A stretch of DNA of 64,000 nt from CAVSJR01 sp963728285. GTDB taxonomy: Bacteria > Actinomycetota > UBA4738 > HRBIN12. Positions 9,424 through 17,376 of the stretch are shown here, one piece after another. The position numbers and the translations under genes are program-made. Every line of letters begins with the position of its first letter. The stretch's first letter is position 1. Under the pieces are notes generated by a model. The model ran no database searches, had not been told where the DNA came from, and saw only the letters and a program-made list of their open reading frames with translations. The DNA lies in contig CAVSJR010000002.1 of assembly GCA_963728285.1 (NCBI GenBank), positions 1-64,000 of the forward strand, written 5' to 3'.

Positions 9424-9520
9424 CTTCGTCTTCGCCCCCTGGGCGGCGGTGGAACGCGTGTCATGTCGACCGCGCGCTTCTCACGGTGCACGGTGGTTAC
9501 CGCTTCACTCGCTCAGCAGA

Positions 9521-10041
9521 TCACAGCCCCTTGTAGACCCCCCGATTCGGCGCGAAATCGCGGTAGCTGAACCAGAAGCCCGCGACGAGGAACCGGACCT
9601 CCTTGCGAATGTTGAGCCAGTTGGTCCGCACCGTGCAGAACAGATCGTCGGCACCATCGTAGGAGAACAGGGGGCGGAAGCCGATCGGGCTGCGATCGGC
9701 CCAGTGCAGGACCGCGCACTCCCACCTGCCCTCGCTCGGGTCGTAGTACATGCGAATCTCGCGGTCGGCCCGATTGTCGTCTTCGTGTCGAGCTTGATCC
9801 CGGCGTAGTTGTTCTGGGAGATGTCGAGGTCGTTCTGCGTGATGTCGTTGTAGAAGTCAACGACGAACCGGGAGTTGCGTGTGGCCTGGGCGGTCGCGAC
9901 GTACTCGATGTCGAGGACGCTGGACGGTCGGTCCAACGGGTCGTACCGATACCTGAGGCCCCCGACTCCGGCGTACGCCGAGGACGCCGGCCCGAGCAGG
10001 ATCATCAGGCCGGCCAGGGAGAGCAGGAGGAGCTTTCTCAT
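9521..10041 (-). CDS. small secreted protein (one frame break)
   Basis: ATG at 10041 starts a good signal peptide (MRKLLLLSLAGLMILLGPAS). The mature part 'LDIEYVATAQATRNSRFVVD' runs to about residue 87 ('GIKLDTKT'), where the frame changes near 9780. The remainder 'DNRADREIRMYYDPSEGRWE' to 'DFAPNRGVYKGL' is read one base over, ending at 9521. Joined, it is about 173 residues with a beta-sandwich-like pattern and Cys in 'WECAVLHW' and 'DDLFCTVRTNW'. The overall pattern (leader, D-I strand, 'REIRMYYD', final aromatic strand) resembles the secreted protein at 51754-52366, suggesting a distant family. Function unknown. Confidence 0.65.
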
Positions 10042-10240
10042 TGACTACACCCCCTGCGGGCATGTCGGTTGAACTGCTCACAAAGGGTACTCCGAAGGGA
10101 TACCGGCGGTCCAGCCAGGGCAAACGGCCCGGAAGGGCAGCCTGGAGGCTCCTTCGAGGGAGTCGGGAGGGATCGCCGAGCCTACGGGGTCGCCTCGGCC
10201 TCCCGTCCATAGGGCCTCGTACGTCCTTTGCCGTAGGAAC

Positions 10241-10258
10241 TATTGCCTTCGGCCGATG
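10241..10258 (+). promoter_or_regulatory. short leader hairpin upstream of the sulfatase gene
   Basis: TATTGCCTTCGGCCGAT folds as ATTG-CC / GG-C-CGAT with a TTC loop, some 20 bases before the preferred ATG of the sulfatase gene. It overlaps a possible TTG start at 10243, which speaks for the downstream ATG. A regulatory role is only a suggestion. Confidence 0.25.
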
Positions 10259-10278
10259 TTTTAGAAAGAATCCCCCCT

Positions 10279-12207
10279 ATGCGGATGGGGACCTGGGGCG
10301 CGCCACGGCGCCGGCTTGCCGTTGCGCTTGCCGTCATTACCCTGTTGCTCATCCTCGCGGCGGGGCTCCCCGCCTCGGCCGCCGGCTCGATCACCTCGTT
10401 CGATCCGAATCACGGGCAGGTCGGCACGTCCGTGGTCATCACCGGCGTGGGCTTCACCGGGGCGACTGCGGTTCGCTTCAACGGCGTGAACGACCCCACA
10501 TTCGTGGTCGACACCGACGAGCAGATCACCGCCGCGGTGCCCGACGGGGCAACGACCGGACCCATCGAGATCGACATGGCGGACGCCGAGACGGCCGTCA
10601 GCGCCGAGTCGTTCACGGTCGACGAGCCACCTCCCCTCAGCCCGACGATCGATGACTTCTCCCCCAGGCGCGGGCCGGAGGCCGCCCCCGTCGTGCTCCA
10701 CGGAAGTGGGTTGGCCACGACGACGGAGGTTCGCTTCGCGGGCCGCGTTGCGGGATTCACCGTCAACGGCGACGACCAGATCACGACCTACGTGCCGGCC
10801 GGGGCCGACTCCGGACGGATCTCGGTGGACACGCCGTTCGGGACCGCCACGACGGAGGATCCGTTCGTCGTGCAGCCGAACATCGTGGTCATCGTCTCCG
10901 ACGACCAGCGCTACGACGAGCTGTCGCACATGCCGATCGTTCAGTCGGAGCTCATCGGTCAGGGCGTGAAGTTCACCAACGGCTTCGTCTCCAATCCGCT
11001 GTGCTGCCCGAGCCGCGTGAGCATCCTGACAGGGCGCTACTCGCACTCGACCGGCGTGTACTCCAACGGCGGAGAGTTCGGGGGGCTCCCGGTCGGGGGA
11101 TTCCCGGCGTTCGACGAGGGCAAGGATGCGGGGACGATGGCCGCGTGGCTCGACGACGCGGGGTACGAGACGGGCTTGGTCGGCAAGTATCTGAACCATT
11201 ACGGACCGAACCCGGACATGTACATCCCGCCGGGCTGGGACCGGTGGGTGTCGTTCAACGAGAACAACGGCCTGTACTACAACTACGACCTCAACGTCGA
11301 CGGCGACACCCTCTCGTTCGGGAGCGGCGAGCTCGACTACTCGACCGATGTGTTCGCTCGCTACGCGGACAGCTTCATCCAGCATGCGCCCGCGGATCGT
11401 CCGCTCTTCCTGTTCTTCACGCCGTATGCGCCTCACGGCCCCTCGACGCCCCCGCCGCGGTACGAGGGCGACTTCAGCAACGAGCCGGGGCTTCGGCCGC
11501 CGAGCTTCAACGAGGCCGACGTCTCCGACAAGCCGGCCTACATCCGCAACCTGAGGTCGCTGAACTCGAAGAAGATCGCGTCCGGCGACGTCCACTACCG
11601 TCGCGTCCTCGAGAGCCTGCTCGGCGTGGACGATGCGGTGGGGACCATCATCAACGCCCTGGAGGACACCGGGCGGCTGGAGAACACCCTGATCTTCTAC
11701 ATCTCCGACAACGGCGTCCAGGAGGGCGAGCACCGATGGGGATTCAAGGTCGTGCCCTACGACGAGAGCATCCGAGTGCCGTTCATCGTGCGGTGGGATC
11801 GACTTGCGAATACGCCCCGGACCAACTCCAACCTCGTCCTGAACGTCGACATCGCGCCGACCGTCGCGCAGGCGACGGAATCCACCGCCCCGGCGTTCGA
11901 CGGCAACAGCCTCCTGCCGCAGCTGACCGGCGCGAGCACGACGGGCAGACCGAGCATCCTCCTGGAGAGCTACACCTACGCGCGCCCGGACGGCTCGGTG
12001 GTCCCCAGCTACTGCGGCATCCGCACGAAGTCGCGGCTCTTCGTTCACTACGCGACGGGCGAGGAGGAGTACTACACGCTCAGCACCGACCCCTACGAGC
12101 TGAAGAACAAGGTCAAGCTGAACTCGGCGGCCGCCGCGGTGACCAATTTCCGCGCCCAAGCGCGCGCACAATGCGTTCCCCGGCCTCCGGGGATGCCGAG
12201 CTTCTGA
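10279..12207 (+). CDS. secreted sulfatase with two N-terminal IPT/TIG domains
   Basis: Predicted exported sulfatase hydrolysing sulfate esters. From ATG at 10279 it has a long signal peptide (to 'GLPASA', ~residue 34), two IPT/TIG immunoglobulin-like domains (~36-115 'FDPNHGQVGTSVVITGVGF' and ~122-197), then an alkaline-phosphatase-fold sulfatase domain starting 'NIVVIVSDDQRYDEL' with metal-binding DD. The active-site motif CCPSR at 242-246 fits C-x-P-S-R, so the first Cys would become formylglycine. 'TGRYSH', 'GLVGKYLN', 'YAPHGPS' and 'FYISDNGVQEGEHRWGFK' complete the family pattern. No sulfatase-maturing enzyme lies nearby. The substrate is unknown. No clear ribosome site precedes 10279, and TTG at 10243 remains possible. 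Confidence 0.85.
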   Translation: MRMGTWGAPRRRLAVALAVITLLLILAAGLPASAAGSITSFDPNHGQVGTSVVITGVGFTGATAVRFNGVNDPTFVVDTDEQITAAVPDGATTGPIEIDMADAETAVSAESFTVDEPPPLSPTIDDFSPRRGPEAAPVVLHGSGLATTTEVRFAGRVAGFTVNGDDQITTYVPAGADSGRISVDTPFGTATTEDPFVVQPNIVVIVSDDQRYDELSHMPIVQSELIGQGVKFTNGFVSNPLCCPSRVSILTGRYSHSTGVYSNGGEFGGLPVGGFPAFDEGKDAGTMAAWLDDAGYETGLVGKYLNHYGPNPDMYIPPGWDRWVSFNENNGLYYNYDLNVDGDTLSFGSGELDYSTDVFARYADSFIQHAPADRPLFLFFTPYAPHGPSTPPPRYEGDFSNEPGLRPPSFNEADVSDKPAYIRNLRSLNSKKIASGDVHYRRVLESLLGVDDAVGTIINALEDTGRLENTLIFYISDNGVQEGEHRWGFKVVPYDESIRVPFIVRWDRLANTPRTNSNLVLNVDIAPTVAQATESTAPAFDGNSLLPQLTGASTTGRPSILLESYTYARPDGSVVPSYCGIRTKSRLFVHYATGEEEYYTLSTDPYELKNKVKLNSAAAAVTNFRAQARAQCVPRPPGMPSF

Positions 12208-12222
12208 GCCCGCCTAGGGCTT
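12206..12222. terminator. small hairpin shared by convergent gene ends
   Basis: AGCCC / GGGCT arms around GCCTA include the stop codons of the sulfatase gene and of the minus-strand gene ending at 12214. It is a compact candidate bidirectional terminator but weak (5 bp). Confidence 0.3.
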
Positions 12223-12651
12223 GAACACCCAGACGTTCACGGTGTTGCTGATCCCATGATCGGGGATCTTCCAGCGGAAGTGGTAGGGATGGTCCTCGTC
12301 CACGCTTCCCGAGCCCGCGAACCACGAGGTCTTGACCCGCCCGCCGTCGGTGAGCGTGTAGCACGGGTCCGGCTGGGGGGCCGGCAAGGTGCATTCGTCG
12401 TGCCATTGCGTTCGCCCCGGGTTCTGCTTCTGCAGGATGACCTCGAACCCACCGTGCGGAGGCTTCGCCTTCGCGCGGAGCCACACCGTGTCGCCCCGAA
12501 CGATCGTGATCGTCTTGGCGCAGTAATGCGCCGCGGCGGTGAACGCGGAGCACGCCTCGAACTCGTTCGTGTTGTGCGCCCCGGCCACGCCGGGCGTGAG
12601 CGCCATCAGCATGATCATCGTCCCGGCGACGAACGCGAACCGAGCCCTCAT
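12214..12651 (-). CDS. secreted hypothetical protein, 145 aa
   Basis: ATG at 12651 has GGAGGAGG a few bases upstream, so it is chosen over the in-frame start at 12684. The signal peptide is 'MRARFAFVAGTMIMLMALTP' plus 'GVAGA'. The mature domain has six Cys in likely pairs ('FEACSAF', 'HYCAKTITI', 'DECTLPAPQPDPCYTLTD') and beta strands 'TITIVRGDTVWLRAKAKPP' and 'NTVNVWVFKP', which suggests a small disulfide-stabilised Ig-like fold outside the cell. No family recognised. It is convergent with the sulfatase gene. Confidence 0.7.
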   Translation of the reverse strand: MRARFAFVAGTMIMLMALTPGVAGAHNTNEFEACSAFTAAAHYCAKTITIVRGDTVWLRAKAKPPHGGFEVILQKQNPGRTQWHDECTLPAPQPDPCYTLTDGGRVKTSWFAGSGSVDEDHPYHFRWKIPDHGISNTVNVWVFKP

Positions 12652-12740
12652 CCATCCTCCTCCGCAGGGCCCTCTGCGGCCCACGAATCGCTCATTTCAA
12701 ACCTACCCCGAAACAGAGGCCGGCGCAGCCAACGAAGGGC

Positions 12741-14192
12741 CTAGGCCTCGCCGGGCGAGGACAGCGCGTCGGCCGACGCCCGAAGCCTCGCCACGGATCG
12801 CTCGCGTCCCAGCAAGTAGATCGACGCGTCCAGCGGGGGGGAGACGGTGCTTCCCGTCACCGCGGCCCGGATCGGCTGCCATGCCTTCGTGCGCCCCATC
12901 CCGCTCCCCTCCTGCAGGCGATTCAGCGCCGACTCCACCTCGGGGAGGGTCCACTCCCCGACGCTCCCGAGGACATCCGCGGCGGCCCGGAGGTGGTCGG
13001 CCCCGGCCCGCTCCATCAGCGCGCGAGCCTTGTCCGAGGGCTCGAGGTCGTCGGTGAAGAGGAACCGAAGGAGATCGACCGCCTGGGTGAGCGTGTTCAT
13101 CCGTTCCTTCACGAAGGGCATGGCCGACCGCAGGAGGGCCGGATCGGGCGTCAGGCCCTCCTCGGTGAAGAAGTGCATCGTGCGGGCGGCGAGGTCGTCG
13201 TCGTCGAGCTCGCGGATGTAGTGCCCGTTCATCCACTCCAGCTTCTCCTCGTCGAACGCGGCCGGATTCCGCGACACACGCGAGAGATCGAAGGCCTCGA
13301 CGAGCTGCTCGCGCGAGAAGAACGTCGTCTCGTCGTCGTAGGACCATCCGAGCAGGGCGAGGTAGTTCACGAGGGCCTCGGGAAGGATGCCCCGAGCGCG
13401 GAAGCCCTCGACCGAGGTCGACCCGTGCCGCTTCGAGAGCGGCTGGCGATCGGACCCGACGATGAGCGGGAGGTGGCCGTAGCGGGGCGGCGTTCCCTCG
13501 AGCGCCTCGATCACGGCGGCGTTCCGCGGCGCCGAGGCCAGGAGGTCCTCTCCGCGGATGACGTGGGTCACGCCCATCCGCATGTCGTCGACGGCGACCG
13601 CCAGCAGGAACGTCGGCGATCCGTCCGAACGGACGAGCACGAAATCGCGAAGCGCGCCGGGCGCGAAGCGGACCTCGCCCTTCACGAGGTCGTCGACGAC
13701 CCACGCGCGGTCCGCCGGCATCGCGAACCTGACGGCGTGGGGGCGGCCCTCCGCCTCGAACGCCGCGCGCTCGGCGTCGGAGAGCGCCCGGCAGCGTCCG
13801 TCGTAGCCCGGCGGCTCCCCGCGGCGGACCGCCTCCTTGCGACGCTCCTCGAGCTCCTCCGGGGTGCAGTAGCAGGGGTACGCGGCGCCCGCCCGCCGCA
13901 ACCGCTCGACGGCCTCGGCGTAGATCCGCGTCCGCTCCGATTGACGGTAGGGGGCGTGCGGTCCGCCGACGTCGGGTCCCTCGTCCCAGTCGAGCCCCAG
14001 CCACGACAGCGAGTCGAGCACGCCGCGGTAGGCCTCCTCGCTGACGCGGCTCGCGTCCGTGTCCTCGACGCGCAGGATGAACGAGCCGCCGGCATGCCGG
14101 GCGAACAGCCAGCTGAACAGCGCCGACCGAGCGTTCCCGACGTGGATCGAGCCGCTCGGGGCCGGCGCGAACCGGCTGCGGACGTCGCTCAC
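12741..14192 (-). CDS. gltX: glutamyl-tRNA synthetase
   Basis: Class I aminoacyl-tRNA synthetase charging tRNA-Glu in the cytoplasm. The HIGH motif appears as 'SIHVGNARSAL' (residues ~15-25), the KMSKS loop as 'PLSKRHGSTS' near 250, and the body has 'RVEDTDASRVSEEAYRGVL' and 'HVIRGEDLL'. Length 483 aa is normal. Because gatC, gatA and gatB lie in the same window, this enzyme may be non-discriminating and also mischarge tRNA-Gln for amidation; that is inference. The GTG/ATG start region overlaps the stop of the FAH-family gene by 4 bases, indicating translational coupling. Confidence 0.95.
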   Translation of the reverse strand: MSDVRSRFAPAPSGSIHVGNARSALFSWLFARHAGGSFILRVEDTDASRVSEEAYRGVLDSLSWLGLDWDEGPDVGGPHAPYRQSERTRIYAEAVERLRRAGAAYPCYCTPEELEERRKEAVRRGEPPGYDGRCRALSDAERAAFEAEGRPHAVRFAMPADRAWVVDDLVKGEVRFAPGALRDFVLVRSDGSPTFLLAVAVDDMRMGVTHVIRGEDLLASAPRNAAVIEALEGTPPRYGHLPLIVGSDRQPLSKRHGSTSVEGFRARGILPEALVNYLALLGWSYDDETTFFSREQLVEAFDLSRVSRNPAAFDEEKLEWMNGHYIRELDDDDLAARTMHFFTEEGLTPDPALLRSAMPFVKERMNTLTQAVDLLRFLFTDDLEPSDKARALMERAGADHLRAAADVLGSVGEWTLPEVESALNRLQEGSGMGRTKAWQPIRAAVTGSTVSPPLDASIYLLGRERSVARLRASADALSSPGEA

Positions 14193-14968
14193 GGAACGGT
14201 GACCGCGCGGGACCCCACGGGGTTGGACAGGACGCCCACGCCGTCGATGTCGACCTCGACCATGTCGCCCGCCTCGAGCTTGCCGACCCCCTCCGGCGTT
14301 CCGGTGAGGAGGACGTCGCCCGGGAGCAGCGTCATGAACCCGGTGACGAACTCGATGAGGGTCGCGACGCCGAACACCATGTCCGAGGTCCTGGCCGACT
14401 GGCGCACGTCACCGTTCAGCCTCGTCTGGACGAGGACGTCGGTGGGGTCGAGATCGGTCTCGATCCAGGGACCGAGCGGGCAGGAGCCGTCGAACCCCTT
14501 CGCACGCGCCCACTGATCGTCTCGCTTCTGCAGGTCGCGAAGCGTCACGTCGTTGGCGCAGGTGTAGCCGAGGATGTAGCGGCCGGCCTCCTCCGTGGGC
14601 ACGCCGCGCGCCAGGCGGCCGATGACCACGGCGAGCTCGCCCTCGTAGTCCACGCGGTGCGAGATCGGGAGCAGCGGGATGGCGTCGCCGGGGCCGGAGA
14701 CGCTCGTCGAGGGCTTCAGGAACACGAGCGGTTCCTCGGGCACCTCGCCGCCGAACTCGGCCGCGTGCGCCGCGTAGTTCTTGCCGACCGCGACCACCTT
14801 CGACGGGAGGATGGGAGCGAGCAGGCGAACGTCGTCGAGCGGCACCTCCTCGCCCGAGGGCAGGGGGTTCTCGAAGTACGTCCCCTGAAGCACGCGGATG
14901 CGCTCCTCGCCGACCTCGAGCGCGCCGGTCGCGATGCGATCGCCGAAGCTGAACCTCACGAGCCTCAT
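14189..14968 (-). CDS. fumarylacetoacetate hydrolase (FAH) family protein
   Basis: FAH-superfamily hydrolase or decarboxylase acting on beta-diketo or oxo acids; the common bacterial members cleave acylpyruvates or 2-hydroxyhepta-2,4-diene-1,7-dioate. The catalytic domain begins 'KVVAVGKNYAAHAAEFGG', with metal ligands in 'VDYEGELAVVIG' (two Glu) and 'GYTCANDVTLRDLQ' (Asp), then 'KGFDGSCPLGPWI' and 'LLPGDVLLTGTPEGVG'. It has 259 aa including the short N-terminal domain typical of the small form. It is coupled to gltX by a 4-base overlap, a frequent neighbourhood in actinobacteria. The exact substrate cannot be told from sequence. Confidence 0.9.
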   Translation of the reverse strand: MRLVRFSFGDRIATGALEVGEERIRVLQGTYFENPLPSGEEVPLDDVRLLAPILPSKVVAVGKNYAAHAAEFGGEVPEEPLVFLKPSTSVSGPGDAIPLLPISHRVDYEGELAVVIGRLARGVPTEEAGRYILGYTCANDVTLRDLQKRDDQWARAKGFDGSCPLGPWIETDLDPTDVLVQTRLNGDVRQSARTSDMVFGVATLIEFVTGFMTLLPGDVLLTGTPEGVGKLEAGDMVEVDIDGVGVLSNPVGSRAVTVP

Positions 14969-15005
14969 GAGGCGGCAGGCTACCGCATCGGCGCGGCACG
15001 CCCGG

Positions 15006-16274
15006 CTATCGAAGCGCCGCTCGCCACGGGGCCGGAACCTCGCCCGCCGTCTCGATCTCCCGAGCCCCGGTGAACTCGGCCAGCTCCTCGATGGCCTCGC
15101 GGACGGCCCTTCCGGAGGCGGGGGTCGGCGACGCCCCGGGCTCCGCGTGCACGGCGTTGACGATGAGCCGGCTCCGCTCGCGATCCATCCGGGGATCCAC
15201 CCGGCCGATCAGGCGGTCGCCGTGGAGGATGGGAAGCACGTAGTACCCGTAGCGCCGCTTCGCCTTGGGAACGTAGATCTCCATCCGGTACTCGAACCCG
15301 AAGAGCGCCTCCGTCCGCTGCCGATCGCGGATCATGTTGTCGAAGGGCGAGAGGAGGCTGGTTCGCGGCTCCCACCCCCCGCCCTCGATCCGGTCGAGCA
15401 GGGCGAGGTCCTCCGCGTGAACGAACCACTCGCCCGGCAGCCGGCCCCTCTCCTCCTCGACGGCCACCGGCACGATCAGGCCCTCCCGCCGCATCGTCTG
15501 GAGCACGCGCTCAAGGCCCGGGTAGCGGCCGGCCGTGAAGTTGTCGCGAATGTGCTTCGCCGTCGCGATACCGAGCGAGCGGAGCGAGAGCTGCGAGGCG
15601 CGCCGCGTGGTCTGCACGTCGCCCAGGCGCTCGCGCGGGGTCCACGCCGGGAGGCATCGCTCGGCAAGATCCCAGAGCTTCTGGCCGCCGCGGCGGCCGG
15701 CCACCATGATGACTCCCTGGGTCATCAGGAGATCGAGCATCTGATCCACGTTGCGTTCGTTGGTCCATCCCCCGGAGGTCCACGGCATGTCCGACGCGTC
15801 CTGCAGCGCCCGCCCGGGCAGCGGCCCGGCCCTCCGAAGCCGCACGAGGATGGCGCGACGAAGCCCGCGATTCGCCTCCATCCACGCCCGCACCTGCCGC
15901 GACCTCGCGGTCCGCCCGCTCGGGTAGGTGAGCATCAGCCGCCGGTGGATCGGGTAGTCCTCGGTCAGCACGAGGGAGGCGGCGTGCGCCCAGTATTCGA
16001 ACATCCTGCGCTCCGCCCAGACCACGCGGTCGAACGCCGCGCGATCGTAGGAGCCGAGGCGGCTCCACAGCACGATCTCGTGGCTCCGCGCCACCACGGA
16101 GATCGGGTCGAGCTGGAGGCAGTTGAGGTCCCGCGCCACCTCCATGACGCCGGCGGCGTCGCCCGCAGGACGCGGGCCCGCGAGGCGTTGCCGCGAGACG
16201 ACGAGGCGGCGAGCGGTCTCGGCCGAGACGACGCGAGCGGTCGGACCCGTCATCAGGCGATCACGTCGCGCCAC
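15006..16274 (-). CDS. YcaQ/AlkZ-like winged-helix DNA glycosylase
   Basis: HTH_42-family protein. Characterised members (E. coli YcaQ, Streptomyces AlkZ) unhook DNA interstrand crosslinks or excise bulky alkylated bases. The catalytic Q-x-D motif is present as 'CLQLDPISVVARSHE' (Gln54, Asp56). Other family blocks are 'RMFEYWAHAASLVLTEDYP', 'LSPFDNMIRDRQRTEALFGF' and 'RYGYYVLPILHGDRLIGR'. Length 422 aa. Start GTG at 16274 is assumed; ATG at 16253 is also possible and neither has a strong ribosome site. It sits between ilvE and the FAH gene on the same strand. It may protect against environmental or self-made alkylators; no toxin biosynthesis is seen nearby. Confidence 0.85.
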   Translation of the reverse strand: MARRDRLMTGPTARVVSAETARRLVVSRQRLAGPRPAGDAAGVMEVARDLNCLQLDPISVVARSHEIVLWSRLGSYDRAAFDRVVWAERRMFEYWAHAASLVLTEDYPIHRRLMLTYPSGRTARSRQVRAWMEANRGLRRAILVRLRRAGPLPGRALQDASDMPWTSGGWTNERNVDQMLDLLMTQGVIMVAGRRGGQKLWDLAERCLPAWTPRERLGDVQTTRRASQLSLRSLGIATAKHIRDNFTAGRYPGLERVLQTMRREGLIVPVAVEEERGRLPGEWFVHAEDLALLDRIEGGGWEPRTSLLSPFDNMIRDRQRTEALFGFEYRMEIYVPKAKRRYGYYVLPILHGDRLIGRVDPRMDRERSRLIVNAVHAEPGASPTPASGRAVREAIEELAEFTGAREIETAGEVPAPWRAALR

Positions 16275-16299
16275 CCTCGCGGAGCCGGCGATGAGGCGG

Positions 16300-17226
16300 T
16301 CAGCCGTTCACGTACGACAGCCAGTCGGCGTACGCGTCGACCTCGCCCTTCGTGGCCGCGAAGAACGTCCCCTGGATCTCCTTCGTCACCGGCCCGCGGT
16401 GGCCCTCGCCCACGACGCGATCGTCGACCTCACGGATCGGCGTGACCTCCGCCGCCGTGCCCGTGAAGAACGCCTCGTCGGCGTTGTAGAGGTCGCTTCG
16501 CACCAGGTTGTCCTCGCGAACCTCGAAGCCGAGGTCCCCGGCGATCCGGATGACGGAGTCGCGCGTGATGCCGTCGAGGCACCCGGCGGAGGTCGGCGGC
16601 GTGGTGATCACGCCCCTGCGGACGGCGAAGACGTTCTCGCCCGATCCGTCGGTGATGTAGCCCTGCTGGTTCAGCATGATCGCCTCGTCGTACCCGGCGT
16701 TGAGGCTCTCGATCTTCGCGAGCACCGAGTTGATGTACTGCCCGGTCGCCTTCGCCGAGGCGGGGAGGGAGTTCTGGTTGTTCCGCTGCCAGGAGGCGAT
16801 CTTGATGCGCACGCCTCGCTCGAGCGCATCCTCGCCCAGGTAGGCGCCCCACGGCCACACGGCGATGATCGTGTTGACCGGCGCCTGCAGGGGGTTCACG
16901 CCCATCTCCCCGTAGCCCCGCATCACGAGGGGCCTGATGTAGCAGGACCGGAGGTCGTTGGCCCGGATCGTCTCCCTGATCGCGTCGCCCAGCGCCTCGA
17001 GCGAGTACGGGATCTCGAGGTGATAGAGCTTCGCGGACCGGAACAGCCGCCGCAGGTGCTCCTCGAGGTGCCACACGGCCGGGCCCCGCGCGGTCTCGTA
17101 GGCGCGGATCCCCTCGAACACGCCGGTGCCGTAGTGGATGGCGTGCGAGAGCACATGGACCTGAGCGTCCCTCCAGTCCACCAGCTCGCCGTCCATCCAG
17201 ATCTTCTCGACCGGCGTGATCGGCAC
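16300..17226 (-). CDS. ilvE: branched-chain amino acid aminotransferase
   Basis: PLP enzyme of fold type IV performing the last step of Leu, Ile and Val synthesis. GTG start at 17226 with GAGGAGG six bases upstream. 'HYGTGVFEGIRAYET' (~31-45) is the typical N-terminal segment. The PLP-binding Lys is K159 in 'PASAKATGQYINS', and the C-terminal domain has 'EAIMLNQQGYITDGSGENVF' and 'EAFFTGTAAEVTPIREVDDR', where the conserved Glu anchors the pyridine nitrogen. At 308 aa it matches the bacterial IlvE subgroup rather than the longer mitochondrial type. It is separated from the upstream methyltransferase by a hairpin and followed after 26 bases by the YcaQ-like gene. Confidence 0.93.
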   Translation of the reverse strand: MPITPVEKIWMDGELVDWRDAQVHVLSHAIHYGTGVFEGIRAYETARGPAVWHLEEHLRRLFRSAKLYHLEIPYSLEALGDAIRETIRANDLRSCYIRPLVMRGYGEMGVNPLQAPVNTIIAVWPWGAYLGEDALERGVRIKIASWQRNNQNSLPASAKATGQYINSVLAKIESLNAGYDEAIMLNQQGYITDGSGENVFAVRRGVITTPPTSAGCLDGITRDSVIRIAGDLGFEVREDNLVRSDLYNADEAFFTGTAAEVTPIREVDDRVVGEGHRGPVTKEIQGTFFAATKGEVDAYADWLSYVNG

Positions 17227-17253
17227 CGACGCCTCCTCTCCGCTGATCCCGGA

Positions 17254-17275
17254 CCGGCCGGGGTGCCCCGGCCGG
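17254..17275. terminator. 10-bp GC hairpin upstream of ilvE
   Basis: CCGGCCGGGG and CCCCGGCCGG are separated by TG. The hairpin lies about 100 bases past the end of the minus-strand methyltransferase gene and before the ilvE ribosome site, so it probably terminates the one-carbon operon. Confidence 0.5.
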
Positions 17276-17376
17276 AAGCCACCACCGGCCCGCGTTGGGA
17301 CCGCGACCGGAGGTGCACACCAGGATACCGACCGAGAGCCCGGCGGACGAGCCGTCGCGGCGCCTCGAGCGCTGCC

